DNA of 64,000 bases from Mycolicibacillus parakoreensis (GTDB lineage Bacteria > Actinomycetota > Actinomycetes > Mycobacteriales > Mycobacteriaceae). Within the stretch, counting starts at the first letter, position 1; every line of letters starts with the position of its first letter. The stretch is from positions 2,728,001 through 2,792,000 of the forward strand of contig NZ_CP092365.1 of the NCBI RefSeq assembly GCF_022370835.2. Reading direction: 5' to 3'. Both the position numbers and the translations under genes were made by a program. The notes below the pieces were generated by a model, which made no database searches, was not told the DNA's origin, and saw only the letters and a program-made list of their open reading frames with translations. Below, in pieces: positions 1 through 8,799 of this stretch.

Positions 1-177
1 CGCGGCCTCCCGACTGGCTCGCCCGGGGTGAAATTTAACTTCGCTAAGCTATACAACGAGGGCGCGGGGCCGCCGGCGCGGCCGGCGGGAACCGGGGATC
101 GAACCGCTCTGCGCCGTGAGGATCATGCAACCGAGACCGACACAGGACCGACAGACGACCGACAGAGGGGTGCCGAC

Positions 178-1224
178 ATGAGCACAACCGTTTCCGCCTA
201 CGCGGCCACCGCGGCGACCGAGCCGCTGATCAAGACCACCATCACCCGCCGCGCGCCCGGCCCGCACGACGTGGCCATCGACATCAAGTTCGCCGGCGTC
301 TGCCACTCCGACATCCACACCGTCAAGGGTGAGTGGGGCACACCGCAGTATCCGCTGGTGCCCGGCCACGAGATCGCCGGGGTGGTCACCGCCGTCGGGT
401 CCGACGTCACCAAGCACCGGGTCGGCGACCGGGTCGGGGTGGGCTGCTTCATCGACTCGTGCCGGGAGTGCCCGAACTGCCTGGCCGGGCTCGAGCAGTA
501 CTGCACCGGCGGCGGCATGGTCGGCACTTATGACTCGATCGGCCGCGACGGCGCGCCCACCCAGGGCGGCTACAGCCAGGCCATCGTCGTCGACGAGAAC
601 TACGTGCTGCGCATCCCCGAGGAGATCCCGCTGGACGCCGCCGCCCCGCTGCTGTGCGCCGGGATCACGCTGTTCTCCCCGCTGCGACACTGGCAGGCCG
701 GCCCCGGCAAGCAGATCGCGATCGTCGGCCTCGGCGGGCTGGGCCACGTCGGGGTCAAACTGGCCGCCGCGATGGGCGCGGAGGTCACCGTGTTGTCGCA
801 GTCGCTGAAGAAGATGGAGGACGGCCTGCGCCTGGGCGCCGGCCACTACTACGCCACCTCCGACCCGGACACGTTCCGCACGCTGCGCAACCGCTTCGAC
901 ATCATCCTCAACACGGTCTCGGCGAACCTGGATCTGGGCGCCTACTTGAACCTGCTCACCCGCGACGGGACCCTGGTGGAGTTGGGCATGCCCGAGAAGC
1001 CCATGAGTGTGCCGCCGTTCCCGTTGATCGGGATGCGGCGCAGCCTGTCGGGGTCGCTGATCGGCGGGATCGCCGAAACCCAGGAGATGCTCGACTTCTG
1101 CGCCGAGCACGACGTGCGCCCCGAGATCGAGATCATCGACGCCGACTACGTCAACACCGCCTACGAGCGGGTGCTGGCCTCCGACGTGCGCTACCGCTTC
1201 GTCATCGACACCGCGACGATCTAG
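178..1224 (+). CDS. adhC: Zinc-dependent alcohol dehydrogenase AdhC (NADP-type, cinnamyl-alcohol-dehydrogenase-like)
   Basis: Cytosolic medium-chain dehydrogenase that interconverts alcohols and aldehydes. The 348-residue product carries the catalytic zinc ligands Cys42 and His64 (in VPGHE) and Cys160, four structural-zinc cysteines at about 95, 98, 101 and 109, and a Rossmann GLGGLG motif at 184-189. The frame is open upstream to position 28, but the ATG at 178 is preceded by GAGGGG and gives the length of the M. tuberculosis AdhC (Rv3045), so I chose it. It is convergent with nrdF2, as in M. tuberculosis, and the two are separated by a GC-rich hairpin. I see no gene in the first 177 bases. 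Confidence 0.9.
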   Translation: MSTTVSAYAATAATEPLIKTTITRRAPGPHDVAIDIKFAGVCHSDIHTVKGEWGTPQYPLVPGHEIAGVVTAVGSDVTKHRVGDRVGVGCFIDSCRECPNCLAGLEQYCTGGGMVGTYDSIGRDGAPTQGGYSQAIVVDENYVLRIPEEIPLDAAAPLLCAGITLFSPLRHWQAGPGKQIAIVGLGGLGHVGVKLAAAMGAEVTVLSQSLKKMEDGLRLGAGHYYATSDPDTFRTLRNRFDIILNTVSANLDLGAYLNLLTRDGTLVELGMPEKPMSVPPFPLIGMRRSLSGSLIGGIAETQEMLDFCAEHDVRPEIEIIDADYVNTAYERVLASDVRYRFVIDTATI

Positions 1225-1226
1225 CC

Positions 1227-1256
1227 GCCGGGCCCCGGTCACCGCCCGGGCCCGGC
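1227..1256. terminator. Hairpin between convergent adhC and nrdF2
   Basis: A 9-bp perfect inverted repeat (GCCGGGCCC and GGGCCCGGC, 12-nt loop) sits three bases after the adhC stop and ten bases before the nrdF2 stop. It has no U-run. It may act as a bidirectional terminator or transcript-end stabiliser; that role is inferred from position only. Confidence 0.45.
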
Positions 1257-1266
1257 GACCGACGGC

Positions 1267-2274
<1,008 letters not shown>

Positions 2275-2278
2275 TCAG

Positions 2279-2326
2279 ACACTACCCGTTGTGGGCGACA
2301 ACGGGCGTGAACACAACCGGTTGTGG
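2279..2326 (-). promoter_or_regulatory. Paired NrdR-box-like operators upstream of nrdF2
   Basis: Two 16-bp imperfect palindromes, ACACTACCCGTTGTGG (2279-2294) and ACACAACCGGTTGTGG (2311-2326), start exactly 32 bp apart, three helical turns. Both resemble the NrdR consensus acaCwAtATaTwGtgt. The one nearer the gene overlaps a TAGTGT -10-like element on the minus strand, which fits repression by NrdR. A matching pair with the same 32-bp spacing precedes nrdHIE at 14190-14237. No nrdR gene is in the window. Confidence 0.7.
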
Positions 2327-2370
2327 TCGCCGTGTCGTGTCGCCGGCTCGGATCGGGGCATCCGGCATCG

Positions 2371-3900
2371 TCACGCGCCGCCGGCCACCCCGAAGAACTG
2401 GTATTCGGCCGGTCGCAGCCGCCGGGTGGCGCCCCAGTACTGCCAGGTGTAGCCGCCCCACAACACCGGGTTGCGGCCGTGCTCATCGAGGTACCAGCTG
2501 CTGCAGCCGCCGGTGTTCCACACCGAGCGGGCCAGCCGGCGCTGCAACGCGTCGTTGAACCGGTCCTGCGCCGCACGGGTGGGGGCCAACGCCTGGGCGC
2601 CGGCGGCGTCGGCCGCCGCGATCGCCTCCTCGATGTAGTGGATCTGCGACTCGATCATGAACACCATCGAGTTGTGCCCGAGTCCGGTGTTGGGGCCGAG
2701 CAGGAAGAACAGGTTGGGCACCCCGGCGACGGTGACCCCGCGGTGCGCGGCCATGCCCTCCCGGCGCCACCGGTCGACCAGGTCCTCACCGCCGGCGCCC
2801 TTGATGGCCACGAACGTGTAGGAGTCGGCGACGTGGAACCCGGTGGCGAACACGACGACGTCCACCGGGCGTTCCACCCCGTCGGCGGTGACGATGCCCG
2901 ACGCCGTGAAGCGCGCGATGGACTCGGTGATCAGCGTGGTGGTGGGGTCGGCGATCGCCGGATAGTAGGTCGAGGAGTTGAGGATGCGTTTGCAGCCCAG
3001 CCGGTAGCGCGGGGTGAGCTTGCGGCGCAGCGCACGGTCTTTGACGCCGCGGCGGATGTTCCAGCGGCCCAGGACTTCGCCGATGCGCAGCAGGCCGGGC
3101 CAGCGGGTCATCCCGACCGCCAGCGCCTCCTGCAGCCAGTAGATGCCGGTGCGCAGCGCCCACCGGGCGCCGGGCACGGTGGCCAGCACACGCCGCAGCC
3201 ACGGGGGGATCGCTTCGTTGGTGCGCATCACCACCCACGGCGGGGTGCGCTGGTAGAGCTGCAGTTCGGTGACGTCGTCGACGATCTCGGGCACGATCTG
3301 GATGGCGCTGGCTCCGGTGCCGATCACCGCGACCCGCCGGCCGGCCAGCGCGACGGTGTGGTCCCACTGTGCGGAGTGGAACGCCGCCCCGCCGGCGGCG
3401 CGGAAATCGTCGAGCCCGGCGAAGTCGGGGATCGACGGGATGTGCAGCGCCCCGGCCGCCGAGACCAAAAACTGCGCGACGTACTCGCGGCCGTCGGCGG
3501 TGAAGACGTGCCAGCGGTACTCCCGGTCGTCCCAGTGCGCGCGCTCGACCAGCGAGTTGAACACCACGTAGCGGCGCAGCCCGTATTTGTCGGCGACCCC
3601 GGCCAGGTAGCCGAAGATCTCCTCCTGGTAGGAGAACAGGTGGCGCCAATCGGCTTTGGGCTCAAAGGAATACGAGTACAGATGCGACGGGATGTCGCAG
3701 GCGCACCCGGGGTAGGTGTTGTCACGCCAGGTGCCGCCGATGTCGTCGGCCTTCTCCAGGATCACAAAATCCATCCCGCGGCGCTGCAGCGCGATCCCCA
3801 TCCCCAACCCGGAGAACCCCGAGCCGATGATCAGTGCCCGGGTTCTGACCACCGCATCGGCACCCGCGGCCCGGTCGGCGGGCTGCTCGGTGACCGTCAT
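2371..3900 (-). CDS. FAD-dependent monooxygenase (Baeyer-Villiger / flavin-containing type)
   Basis: A 509-residue class B flavin monooxygenase that probably uses NADPH and O2 to oxygenate a carbonyl or heteroatom substrate. The N-terminal FAD-binding GSGFSGLGMG motif is at about residues 27-36, and a second nucleotide motif, GTGASAIQI, is mid-protein. Between them lies GAAFHSAQWD, a version of the Baeyer-Villiger signature GxxxHxxxW in which the expected leading Phe is not present. The ATG at 3900 has an AAGGGGG ribosome site. It corresponds by position to M. tuberculosis Rv3049c. It follows the TetR gene at 4009-4752 on the same strand after 108 bp, so that regulator may control it. The substrate is unknown. 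Confidence 0.8.
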   Translation of the reverse strand: MTVTEQPADRAAGADAVVRTRALIIGSGFSGLGMGIALQRRGMDFVILEKADDIGGTWRDNTYPGCACDIPSHLYSYSFEPKADWRHLFSYQEEIFGYLAGVADKYGLRRYVVFNSLVERAHWDDREYRWHVFTADGREYVAQFLVSAAGALHIPSIPDFAGLDDFRAAGGAAFHSAQWDHTVALAGRRVAVIGTGASAIQIVPEIVDDVTELQLYQRTPPWVVMRTNEAIPPWLRRVLATVPGARWALRTGIYWLQEALAVGMTRWPGLLRIGEVLGRWNIRRGVKDRALRRKLTPRYRLGCKRILNSSTYYPAIADPTTTLITESIARFTASGIVTADGVERPVDVVVFATGFHVADSYTFVAIKGAGGEDLVDRWRREGMAAHRGVTVAGVPNLFFLLGPNTGLGHNSMVFMIESQIHYIEEAIAAADAAGAQALAPTRAAQDRFNDALQRRLARSVWNTGGCSSWYLDEHGRNPVLWGGYTWQYWGATRRLRPAEYQFFGVAGGA

Positions 3901-4008
3901 GACGCACCCCCTTCATGGGACCGTCGGTACCGGATACCTATCCGCCAGTCTGCTCACCGCCGCCGGAGGTGTCAACGGGTGGGTTCGCCACCCTGGCCGA
4001 AACGCGGC

Positions 4009-4752
4009 TCAGCTGGCGGCCCGGCGCAGTGCGGCGGCGTGGATGGGCCGATCGGGGTCGATGGTGACGCCGAGCAGCGCGGCGGTGCTGGTCACCGTGC
4101 CCGACAGGATGACGCTGAGATGCTCGACGAAGGCCTCCTGCACCATCCGCCGGGGGCTGACGGTCTGCGGCCCCAGCCACCAGTCGGTGGCCGAGGCGAC
4201 CGACCCGAACGTGGTGAACGCGGCCAACTCGACGACGTCGGGATCCAGTTCCAGTTCACGCAGCTCGTTGCTGAACAGTTCGGCGATGGCCAGCATGATC
4301 TCGCGGCCCTCCTGCAGGGCGCGCTGGGTGGCCGCGGCCTGCTGGGTGAACCGGCCCAGGATCAAAAACCGCAGCACGTTGGGGTGCTCGTCGACCAGGC
4401 GGACGTATTGTTCGACGCCCTTGCGGATCACCTCGTCGGCGGAGTCGGTCGCGAGGTCGATCGCCGGGTAGATCGCGGCCCACAGCATGTCGCGCATCCG
4501 CTCGCTGACCGCCTGGAACAGGTCGGCCTTGTCGGTGAAGTGCCGGTAGATCTTCGGTTTCGCGGTGCCGGCCTCCTCGGCGATCTCGCGCACGCTGATC
4601 TCCGGACCCTTGCGGTCGATCGCCCGGAACGCCGCGTCGACGATCTCGGCGCGCACCTTCTTGCGATGCTCGCGCCACCGCTCCCGCCGGGCGTCGACCT
4701 TGACGGGCGGAGCGGTCTCGGCGGGCCGGGGCGGTCTGCGCACGCTTGCCAC
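4009..4752 (-). CDS. TetR-family transcriptional regulator (Rv3050c-like)
   Basis: A 247-residue repressor-type protein. The helix-turn-helix lies at about residues 45-75 (ISVREIAEEAGTAKPKIYRHFTD), followed by an all-helical ligand domain. The frame stays open far upstream, but the GTG at 4752 matches the length of M. tuberculosis Rv3050c and leaves room for a promoter between it and the divergent gene at 4910. It probably controls the downstream monooxygenase (gap 108 bp). The ligand is not predictable. Confidence 0.8.
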   Translation of the reverse strand: MASVRRPPRPAETAPPVKVDARRERWREHRKKVRAEIVDAAFRAIDRKGPEISVREIAEEAGTAKPKIYRHFTDKADLFQAVSERMRDMLWAAIYPAIDLATDSADEVIRKGVEQYVRLVDEHPNVLRFLILGRFTQQAAATQRALQEGREIMLAIAELFSNELRELELDPDVVELAAFTTFGSVASATDWWLGPQTVSPRRMVQEAFVEHLSVILSGTVTSTAALLGVTIDPDRPIHAAALRRAAS

Positions 4753-4909
4753 TCTACTCGCCCACCCCGCCCGGCACGGCGGTTGACCTGCCCGGACCGG
4801 CCCTCGGCGCGCCGCGTCCGCCGGTGCACGGCCACCGGCCGGTTTCTCCCCGACCCGTCGACGTCGGTAGCGTGGGCGAGGCGATCCACCACCGAAGGGC
4901 TGAACACGG

Positions 4910-6091
4910 GTGAGCAAACAGTTCGATCTCGCGATTGTCGGCGGCGGCCCGGCCGGGTCGGCCGCGGCCTGGCAGGCGCGGCAATCCGGGGCCTCGGTGG
5001 TGGTGTTGGACAAGGCCCGGTTCCCCCGCGACAAGCCCTGCGGCGACGGGTTGACCGCCCGCGCGGTCAGCTACCTGCAGAAGATGGGGCTGGCCGAGGA
5101 GGTCGCCGGCTTCCACCGGGTCAACCGGGTCACCGTCTCCAGTCCGTCGCGCTGGGAGCTGAGCTTTCCGCGCCGCCCGGGCATGCCCGACCACGGCCAC
5201 ACCGTCAGCCGCACCGTGCTCGACACCATGCTGTTGCGCCACGCCGCCGCCGCCGGCGCCGAGGTGCGCGAGTCCGCGGAGGTGGCCGGGCCGATCTTCG
5301 ACGCCGCCGGCCGGGTCGCCGGGGTGCAGCTCAAGGGCGGCGAGCAGGTGCCGGCCGATGCGGTGATCGCCGCCGACGGCGCCTACTCCCCCATCAAGCG
5401 GGCGCTGAAACTGGATTCGGCCTACAACGGCTACTCCGCGATCGCGATCCGGGCCGAGATGCAGGCCAACCGGCCGGACTCCGACAGCCTCGACATCTAT
5501 CTTCGGCTGCGGTTCCGCGGCGACCAGCTGCCCGGGTACGGCTGGGTGTTCCCGATGGGCGAGGGCCGGTTCAACATCGGGCTCGGCTACGTCAACAGCT
5601 ACCAGAACTGGCAGTCCATCAACGCCACCGCCTTTTTGGGCGAGTTCCTGGGCACGCTGCCGGCCGACTGGCAACTGCCCGCGATCGACGAGCTCAAGAA
5701 GGCCAAGGGGGTGCGGGCCTGGCGGCTGCCGATGGGCTTCACCGCCTGGCCGCCGTGGCGGCCCGGGGTGCTGTTCGCCGGCGACGCCCTGGGCGCGGGC
5801 AAACCGGCCAGCGGGGCGGGCATCTCCAAGGCGCTGGAATCGGGCATGGCCGCCGGGGAGTGCGCCGTGGCCGCCCTGACCAACGCCGGGCCCGACGACT
5901 TCACCAACTACGCCCAGCGGATGCAGGCCGCCTGGGGGCGGGAATACCGCCGCGGCCGCTACTTCCACCAACTGTTGGGCTATCCGCGGATCGCCGAGGC
6001 CGGGGTGCGGCTGATCGACAGCGCGATGTTTCGCGACCGGATGCTCAAGGCGCTGTACAAGAAGGCTCAGGGCCCCGCCCACACCTACTGA
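4910..6091 (+). CDS. Geranylgeranyl-reductase-family flavoprotein
   Basis: A 393-residue FAD enzyme of the GGR/FixC family, which reduces isoprenoid double bonds or acts as an electron-transfer oxidoreductase. The N-terminal FAD motif GGGPAGSAAAW is at about 10-20, followed by the family signature FPRDKPCGDGLT at about 36-47. A second flavin motif, FAGDALGAGKPASGAGI, is near 285-300. Mycobacterial MenJ (Rv0561c), which saturates one unit of menaquinone, belongs to the same family and shares PRDKPCGDGLT, but this protein lacks its genomic context, so I do not call it MenJ. GTG start. It diverges from the TetR gene at 4009-4752. It is not part of the M. tuberculosis nrd neighbourhood and belongs to the insertion between 4.9 and 11 kb. 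Confidence 0.75.
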   Translation: MSKQFDLAIVGGGPAGSAAAWQARQSGASVVVLDKARFPRDKPCGDGLTARAVSYLQKMGLAEEVAGFHRVNRVTVSSPSRWELSFPRRPGMPDHGHTVSRTVLDTMLLRHAAAAGAEVRESAEVAGPIFDAAGRVAGVQLKGGEQVPADAVIAADGAYSPIKRALKLDSAYNGYSAIAIRAEMQANRPDSDSLDIYLRLRFRGDQLPGYGWVFPMGEGRFNIGLGYVNSYQNWQSINATAFLGEFLGTLPADWQLPAIDELKKAKGVRAWRLPMGFTAWPPWRPGVLFAGDALGAGKPASGAGISKALESGMAAGECAVAALTNAGPDDFTNYAQRMQAAWGREYRRGRYFHQLLGYPRIAEAGVRLIDSAMFRDRMLKALYKKAQGPAHTY

Positions 6092-6102
6092 CCTCGTGGC
6101 GC

Positions 6103-7041
6103 TCACACCATGGGGCGCCCGAATCGATGCAGGGTCAACGTTGCCCACGCCGCGGCATTGAGCGGGAACATCCGAAGCACTCGCGGCAGCCGACGGTAGA
6201 CCACCCCGAGAGCCCGCAGCGCCCGATCGTGGCGGCGCTCGTCGGCGGCGGTCCACCGCAGACCGAGTTGCCGGCGGATCTCCGGCGGGGTCAGGCCCGT
6301 GTTGAACCAGGCGTGCACCGGGCCGAACAGCCGGTCCAGCGGGAACGGCAGCATCCGCAGGTTCAGCAGGTCGTGGAAGTATGCGCCGATGGTGTCGTCG
6401 ATGCTGGCGCGCTGCAGCGACCGCTCCCAGTACCGCCAGAAGTCGGCCATCGATTGATGCCACATGTCCTGGGGCACCTGCAGGCTCGTCCCTAAGCGCG
6501 CGCAGGCGCGCAGCAGGACTTCCTCGTCGTGGCGAGTCATCGGTCCGTGCATGCGGACCGAGATGTCCCAGAACCCGTAGAACAGGCACGAGGCGACCCA
6601 CAACTGCAACTCCCGGTCGAAGGCGTTGTATTTGACCGGCGAGTCCGGGCCCGAGCGGACCTGGCGGTGCGACGTGCCGACGGCCTGGCGGTACAGGTCG
6701 ATCTGTTCCTGGGTGCCCTCCAACGCAATCCCCAGATACGCCAGCGTGGTGCGGGCCCGCTTGAACGGGTGACGCATCACCTGGCCTCCGGTGACGCTGC
6801 TTTCGACCACGCCGTATCCGATCTCCGGCCAGGCCAACTGCAGAAAGACGTTCGCGGTATCGCCGATGAGTGCGCCGATCCCGTCGGCCCGCCGACGCAG
6901 AACGGCGCGCTCCTCGGCGCGCAACCCGGCCGCGGTGGGCGTGGTGTCGCGGCCGCGAGGATCGGCGGCGGGCTTCGGCGGCGCCGACCGCGGCGCGACG
7001 GCGTCGTGCCCGCCGCCCGCGGCGTTCACCTGGTGCGCCAT
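6103..7041 (-). CDS. MpaB-type oxygenase (DUF2236 family)
   Basis: A 312-residue protein of the DUF2236/MpaB/rubber-oxygenase-like family, putative haem oxygenases of actinobacteria and fungi. The core runs from about residue 55 to 290 and includes VVESSVTGGQVMRHPFKRARTT, split here by eye at about 81-102, and the conserved DRELQLWVASCLFYGF segment. The N-terminal 45 residues are low-complexity (Ala, Pro, Arg). It ends convergent to the gene at 4910 with an 11-bp gap. It is divergent from a TetR gene at 7186, and the intergenic region holds a perfect inverted repeat, so this gene is probably the regulator's target. It is the first of three MpaB-type genes in the window. Function unknown. Confidence 0.75.
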   Translation of the reverse strand: MAHQVNAAGGGHDAVAPRSAPPKPAADPRGRDTTPTAAGLRAEERAVLRRRADGIGALIGDTANVFLQLAWPEIGYGVVESSVTGGQVMRHPFKRARTTLAYLGIALEGTQEQIDLYRQAVGTSHRQVRSGPDSPVKYNAFDRELQLWVASCLFYGFWDISVRMHGPMTRHDEEVLLRACARLGTSLQVPQDMWHQSMADFWRYWERSLQRASIDDTIGAYFHDLLNLRMLPFPLDRLFGPVHAWFNTGLTPPEIRRQLGLRWTAADERRHDRALRALGVVYRRLPRVLRMFPLNAAAWATLTLHRFGRPMV

Positions 7042-7135
7042 GGTGCTCCTTCATCGTTCATGACCCGCGCGGGCCGACGGCGGTTCACCGTCGCCGCTCA
7101 GCCGCCGAACAGTGACCACATCGGTTTCAGGAAAG

Positions 7136-7169
7136 GACCCTTACCAGATGCTGGCATCTGGTAAGGGTC
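7136..7169. promoter_or_regulatory. Perfect 15-bp inverted repeat, probable TetR operator
   Basis: GACCCTTACCAGATG and its exact reverse complement flank a 4-bp spacer (CTGG). The repeat lies between the MpaB-type gene (start 7041, leftward) and the TetR gene (start 7186, rightward), ending 16 bp before the latter. There is no U-run on either side, so it is not a terminator. It is the expected place for a TetR dimer to control both genes. Confidence 0.75.
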
Positions 7170-7185
7170 GTGTCAAGATGGGGTC

Positions 7186-7818
7186 ATGGGTGTCGCAGCG
7201 GGCCGGGTGTATGCCGGGCAGAACGCCGTCGAACGCGCCACACGCCGCCGCAATCAGCTGATCGAGGCGGCGCTGGAGTTGCTCGGCACCGCGGCGACGT
7301 TCTCGGTGACCTCGGTGATCGCGCGGTCGGGCCTCGCTCCGCGCTACTTCTACGATTCGTTCGCCAATCTCGATGAACTCCAGCACGCGCTGTATGACAC
7401 CTTGATCGCCGAGGCCGAACGACGTTCCCAGGCCGCACTGGCGCGCACCGGACGGCGGCGAGCGCGGGTGCGGGCCCGGGCCGTGCTCAGGGAGATGGTC
7501 GCCTTCGCCCTCGATGACCCCCGCCGCGGCCGCGTCCTGTTCACCGTGAGCATGGGCTCACCGGTCCTCGGCGCCCGCCGCGAGGACGAGGTGCGACGCT
7601 TCGCGACGTTGATGTCCTTCCACGCCCTCGCCGGCGAGGCCCAGAACGGTCCGAGTTCGCGCGCGGTGGCCCTCGCCGCCAGTTTCGCCATGGGCGGATT
7701 CGTCGAGATCGTCTCGCAGGCTCTCGACGACGTCGCGAACGTCGATCAGGAACAGCTCGCCGACGACCTCACCGAATTGTTCCTCGGGTGCGCCCGCGCG
7801 GGTTCACAGATCGGATGA
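7186..7818 (+). CDS. TetR-family regulator, divergent from an MpaB-type oxygenase gene
   Basis: 210 residues. The N-terminal helix-turn-helix is at about 25-60 (TFSVTSVIARSGLAPRYFYD), followed by a helical regulatory domain. ATG start with a weak GATGGGG site. Its own promoter lies at or next to the 15-bp inverted repeat at 7136-7169, which suggests autoregulation together with the oxygenase gene at 6103-7041. It ends convergent with the acetyltransferase gene 22 bp away. Confidence 0.8.
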   Translation: MGVAAGRVYAGQNAVERATRRRNQLIEAALELLGTAATFSVTSVIARSGLAPRYFYDSFANLDELQHALYDTLIAEAERRSQAALARTGRRRARVRARAVLREMVAFALDDPRRGRVLFTVSMGSPVLGARREDEVRRFATLMSFHALAGEAQNGPSSRAVALAASFAMGGFVEIVSQALDDVANVDQEQLADDLTELFLGCARAGSQIG

Positions 7819-7840
7819 TCGGGGTCGTCGGCGCCACCGA

Positions 7841-8416
7841 TCACCGGCGGACACGCGCGGGGCTCCCGAGCGCCACCGCATCGGCCGGCACGTCGCGGGT
7901 CACCACCGATCCCGCGCCGATCACCGCGTTGTCGCCGATCGTGACCCCGGGGCACACGATCACTCCCCCTGCGAGCCACACGTTGTCCCCGATGGTGATC
8001 GGCTCGGCCGACTCGAGCTTGTCTCGGCGGGTCTGCGGGTCCATCGGGTGCAGCGGCGTGAGCAGCTGAACGTTCGGGCCGATCTGACAATGTGCGCCCA
8101 CGTGAATGGGTGCGGCGTCCAACGCGGTCAGGTTGACGTTCACGAACGTGGCGGCGCCGAGGTGGAGGTTGATGCCGTAGTCGACGAACAACGGTGGGCG
8201 TACGGTCACGCCCGGCCCGAGGCTGCCCACCAGGTCGGCCAGTGTTCCCGCCGCAGCGGGGTCACCGGCGAGGGTTTCGCGGTGGAAGCGATCGGCCAGC
8301 ACCGCGGCACGCGCCAAGCCGGCCTCGAGCTCCGGATCGTCGGCGCGGTACAGATCGCCGGCGAGCATCCGTTCGCGCTGCGAACGCCGATCGCCGGTGA
8401 CGCCGTGACCGCCCAT
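7841..8416 (-). CDS. Maltose/NodL-type O-acetyltransferase (hexapeptide repeat)
   Basis: A 191-residue left-handed beta-helix acetyltransferase that would transfer acetyl from acetyl-CoA to a sugar. The N-terminal cap ERMLAGDLYRADDPEL is typical of the maltose/galactoside acetyltransferase family. It is followed by hexapeptide repeats and the signature LTPLHPMDPQTRR, which contains the catalytic His. The end matches the family pattern (GDNAVIGAGSVVTRDVPADAVALGSPA). The frame is open further upstream to 8578, but the ATG at 8416 gives the normal family length. Its acceptor is unknown. Confidence 0.8.
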   Translation of the reverse strand: MGGHGVTGDRRSQRERMLAGDLYRADDPELEAGLARAAVLADRFHRETLAGDPAAAGTLADLVGSLGPGVTVRPPLFVDYGINLHLGAATFVNVNLTALDAAPIHVGAHCQIGPNVQLLTPLHPMDPQTRRDKLESAEPITIGDNVWLAGGVIVCPGVTIGDNAVIGAGSVVTRDVPADAVALGSPARVRR

Positions 8417-8799
8417 GCGGATACGGTCGCACACTTCCGCCATCCCCACGCAGACCTCGGCGCTCCGGGGAAGAGAACTCGCAGGCCAGAGGCCCCGGTG
8501 CTCACCTCCAAGCCGGGACTGCACGGCCGCCGGCGACCCCGGACACCACGGCGTCGGCACGCCGAGATCGCCGAGCACCTACAATTGGCTACCGGTGCAC
8601 AAAGCGACGTGTCGTGTGGGCGCCAGGGGCCGCGTTTCATGTGCGGCACGCAGCGAGCCACTCTAGCGGGTGTCTGGCCTTCGCTCCACGGGCGCGTCGC
8701 CCGGACAAGTTTCCGCCCTGATCCGCCGACGGTGGGCGCGGGGTCCGCACACACCGGATTGCTCCGGTCCGTGCGACGGAGACGCGAGAGGGAGGTTGG
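8417..8799. other. 383-bp intergenic region, no gene seen
   Basis: Lies between the divergent acetyltransferase and betaine-synthesis genes. No reading frame here resembles a known protein. It presumably holds both promoters. A strong GAGAGGGAGG ribosome site is at 8785-8795, just before the methyltransferase ATG. Confidence 0.4.

Noticed and set aside
6103..7041. Mobile element at the insertion block
   Set aside because: No transposase, integrase, terminal inverted repeat or target duplication was seen around 4.9-11 kb; the inverted repeat at 7136 is better explained as an operator.
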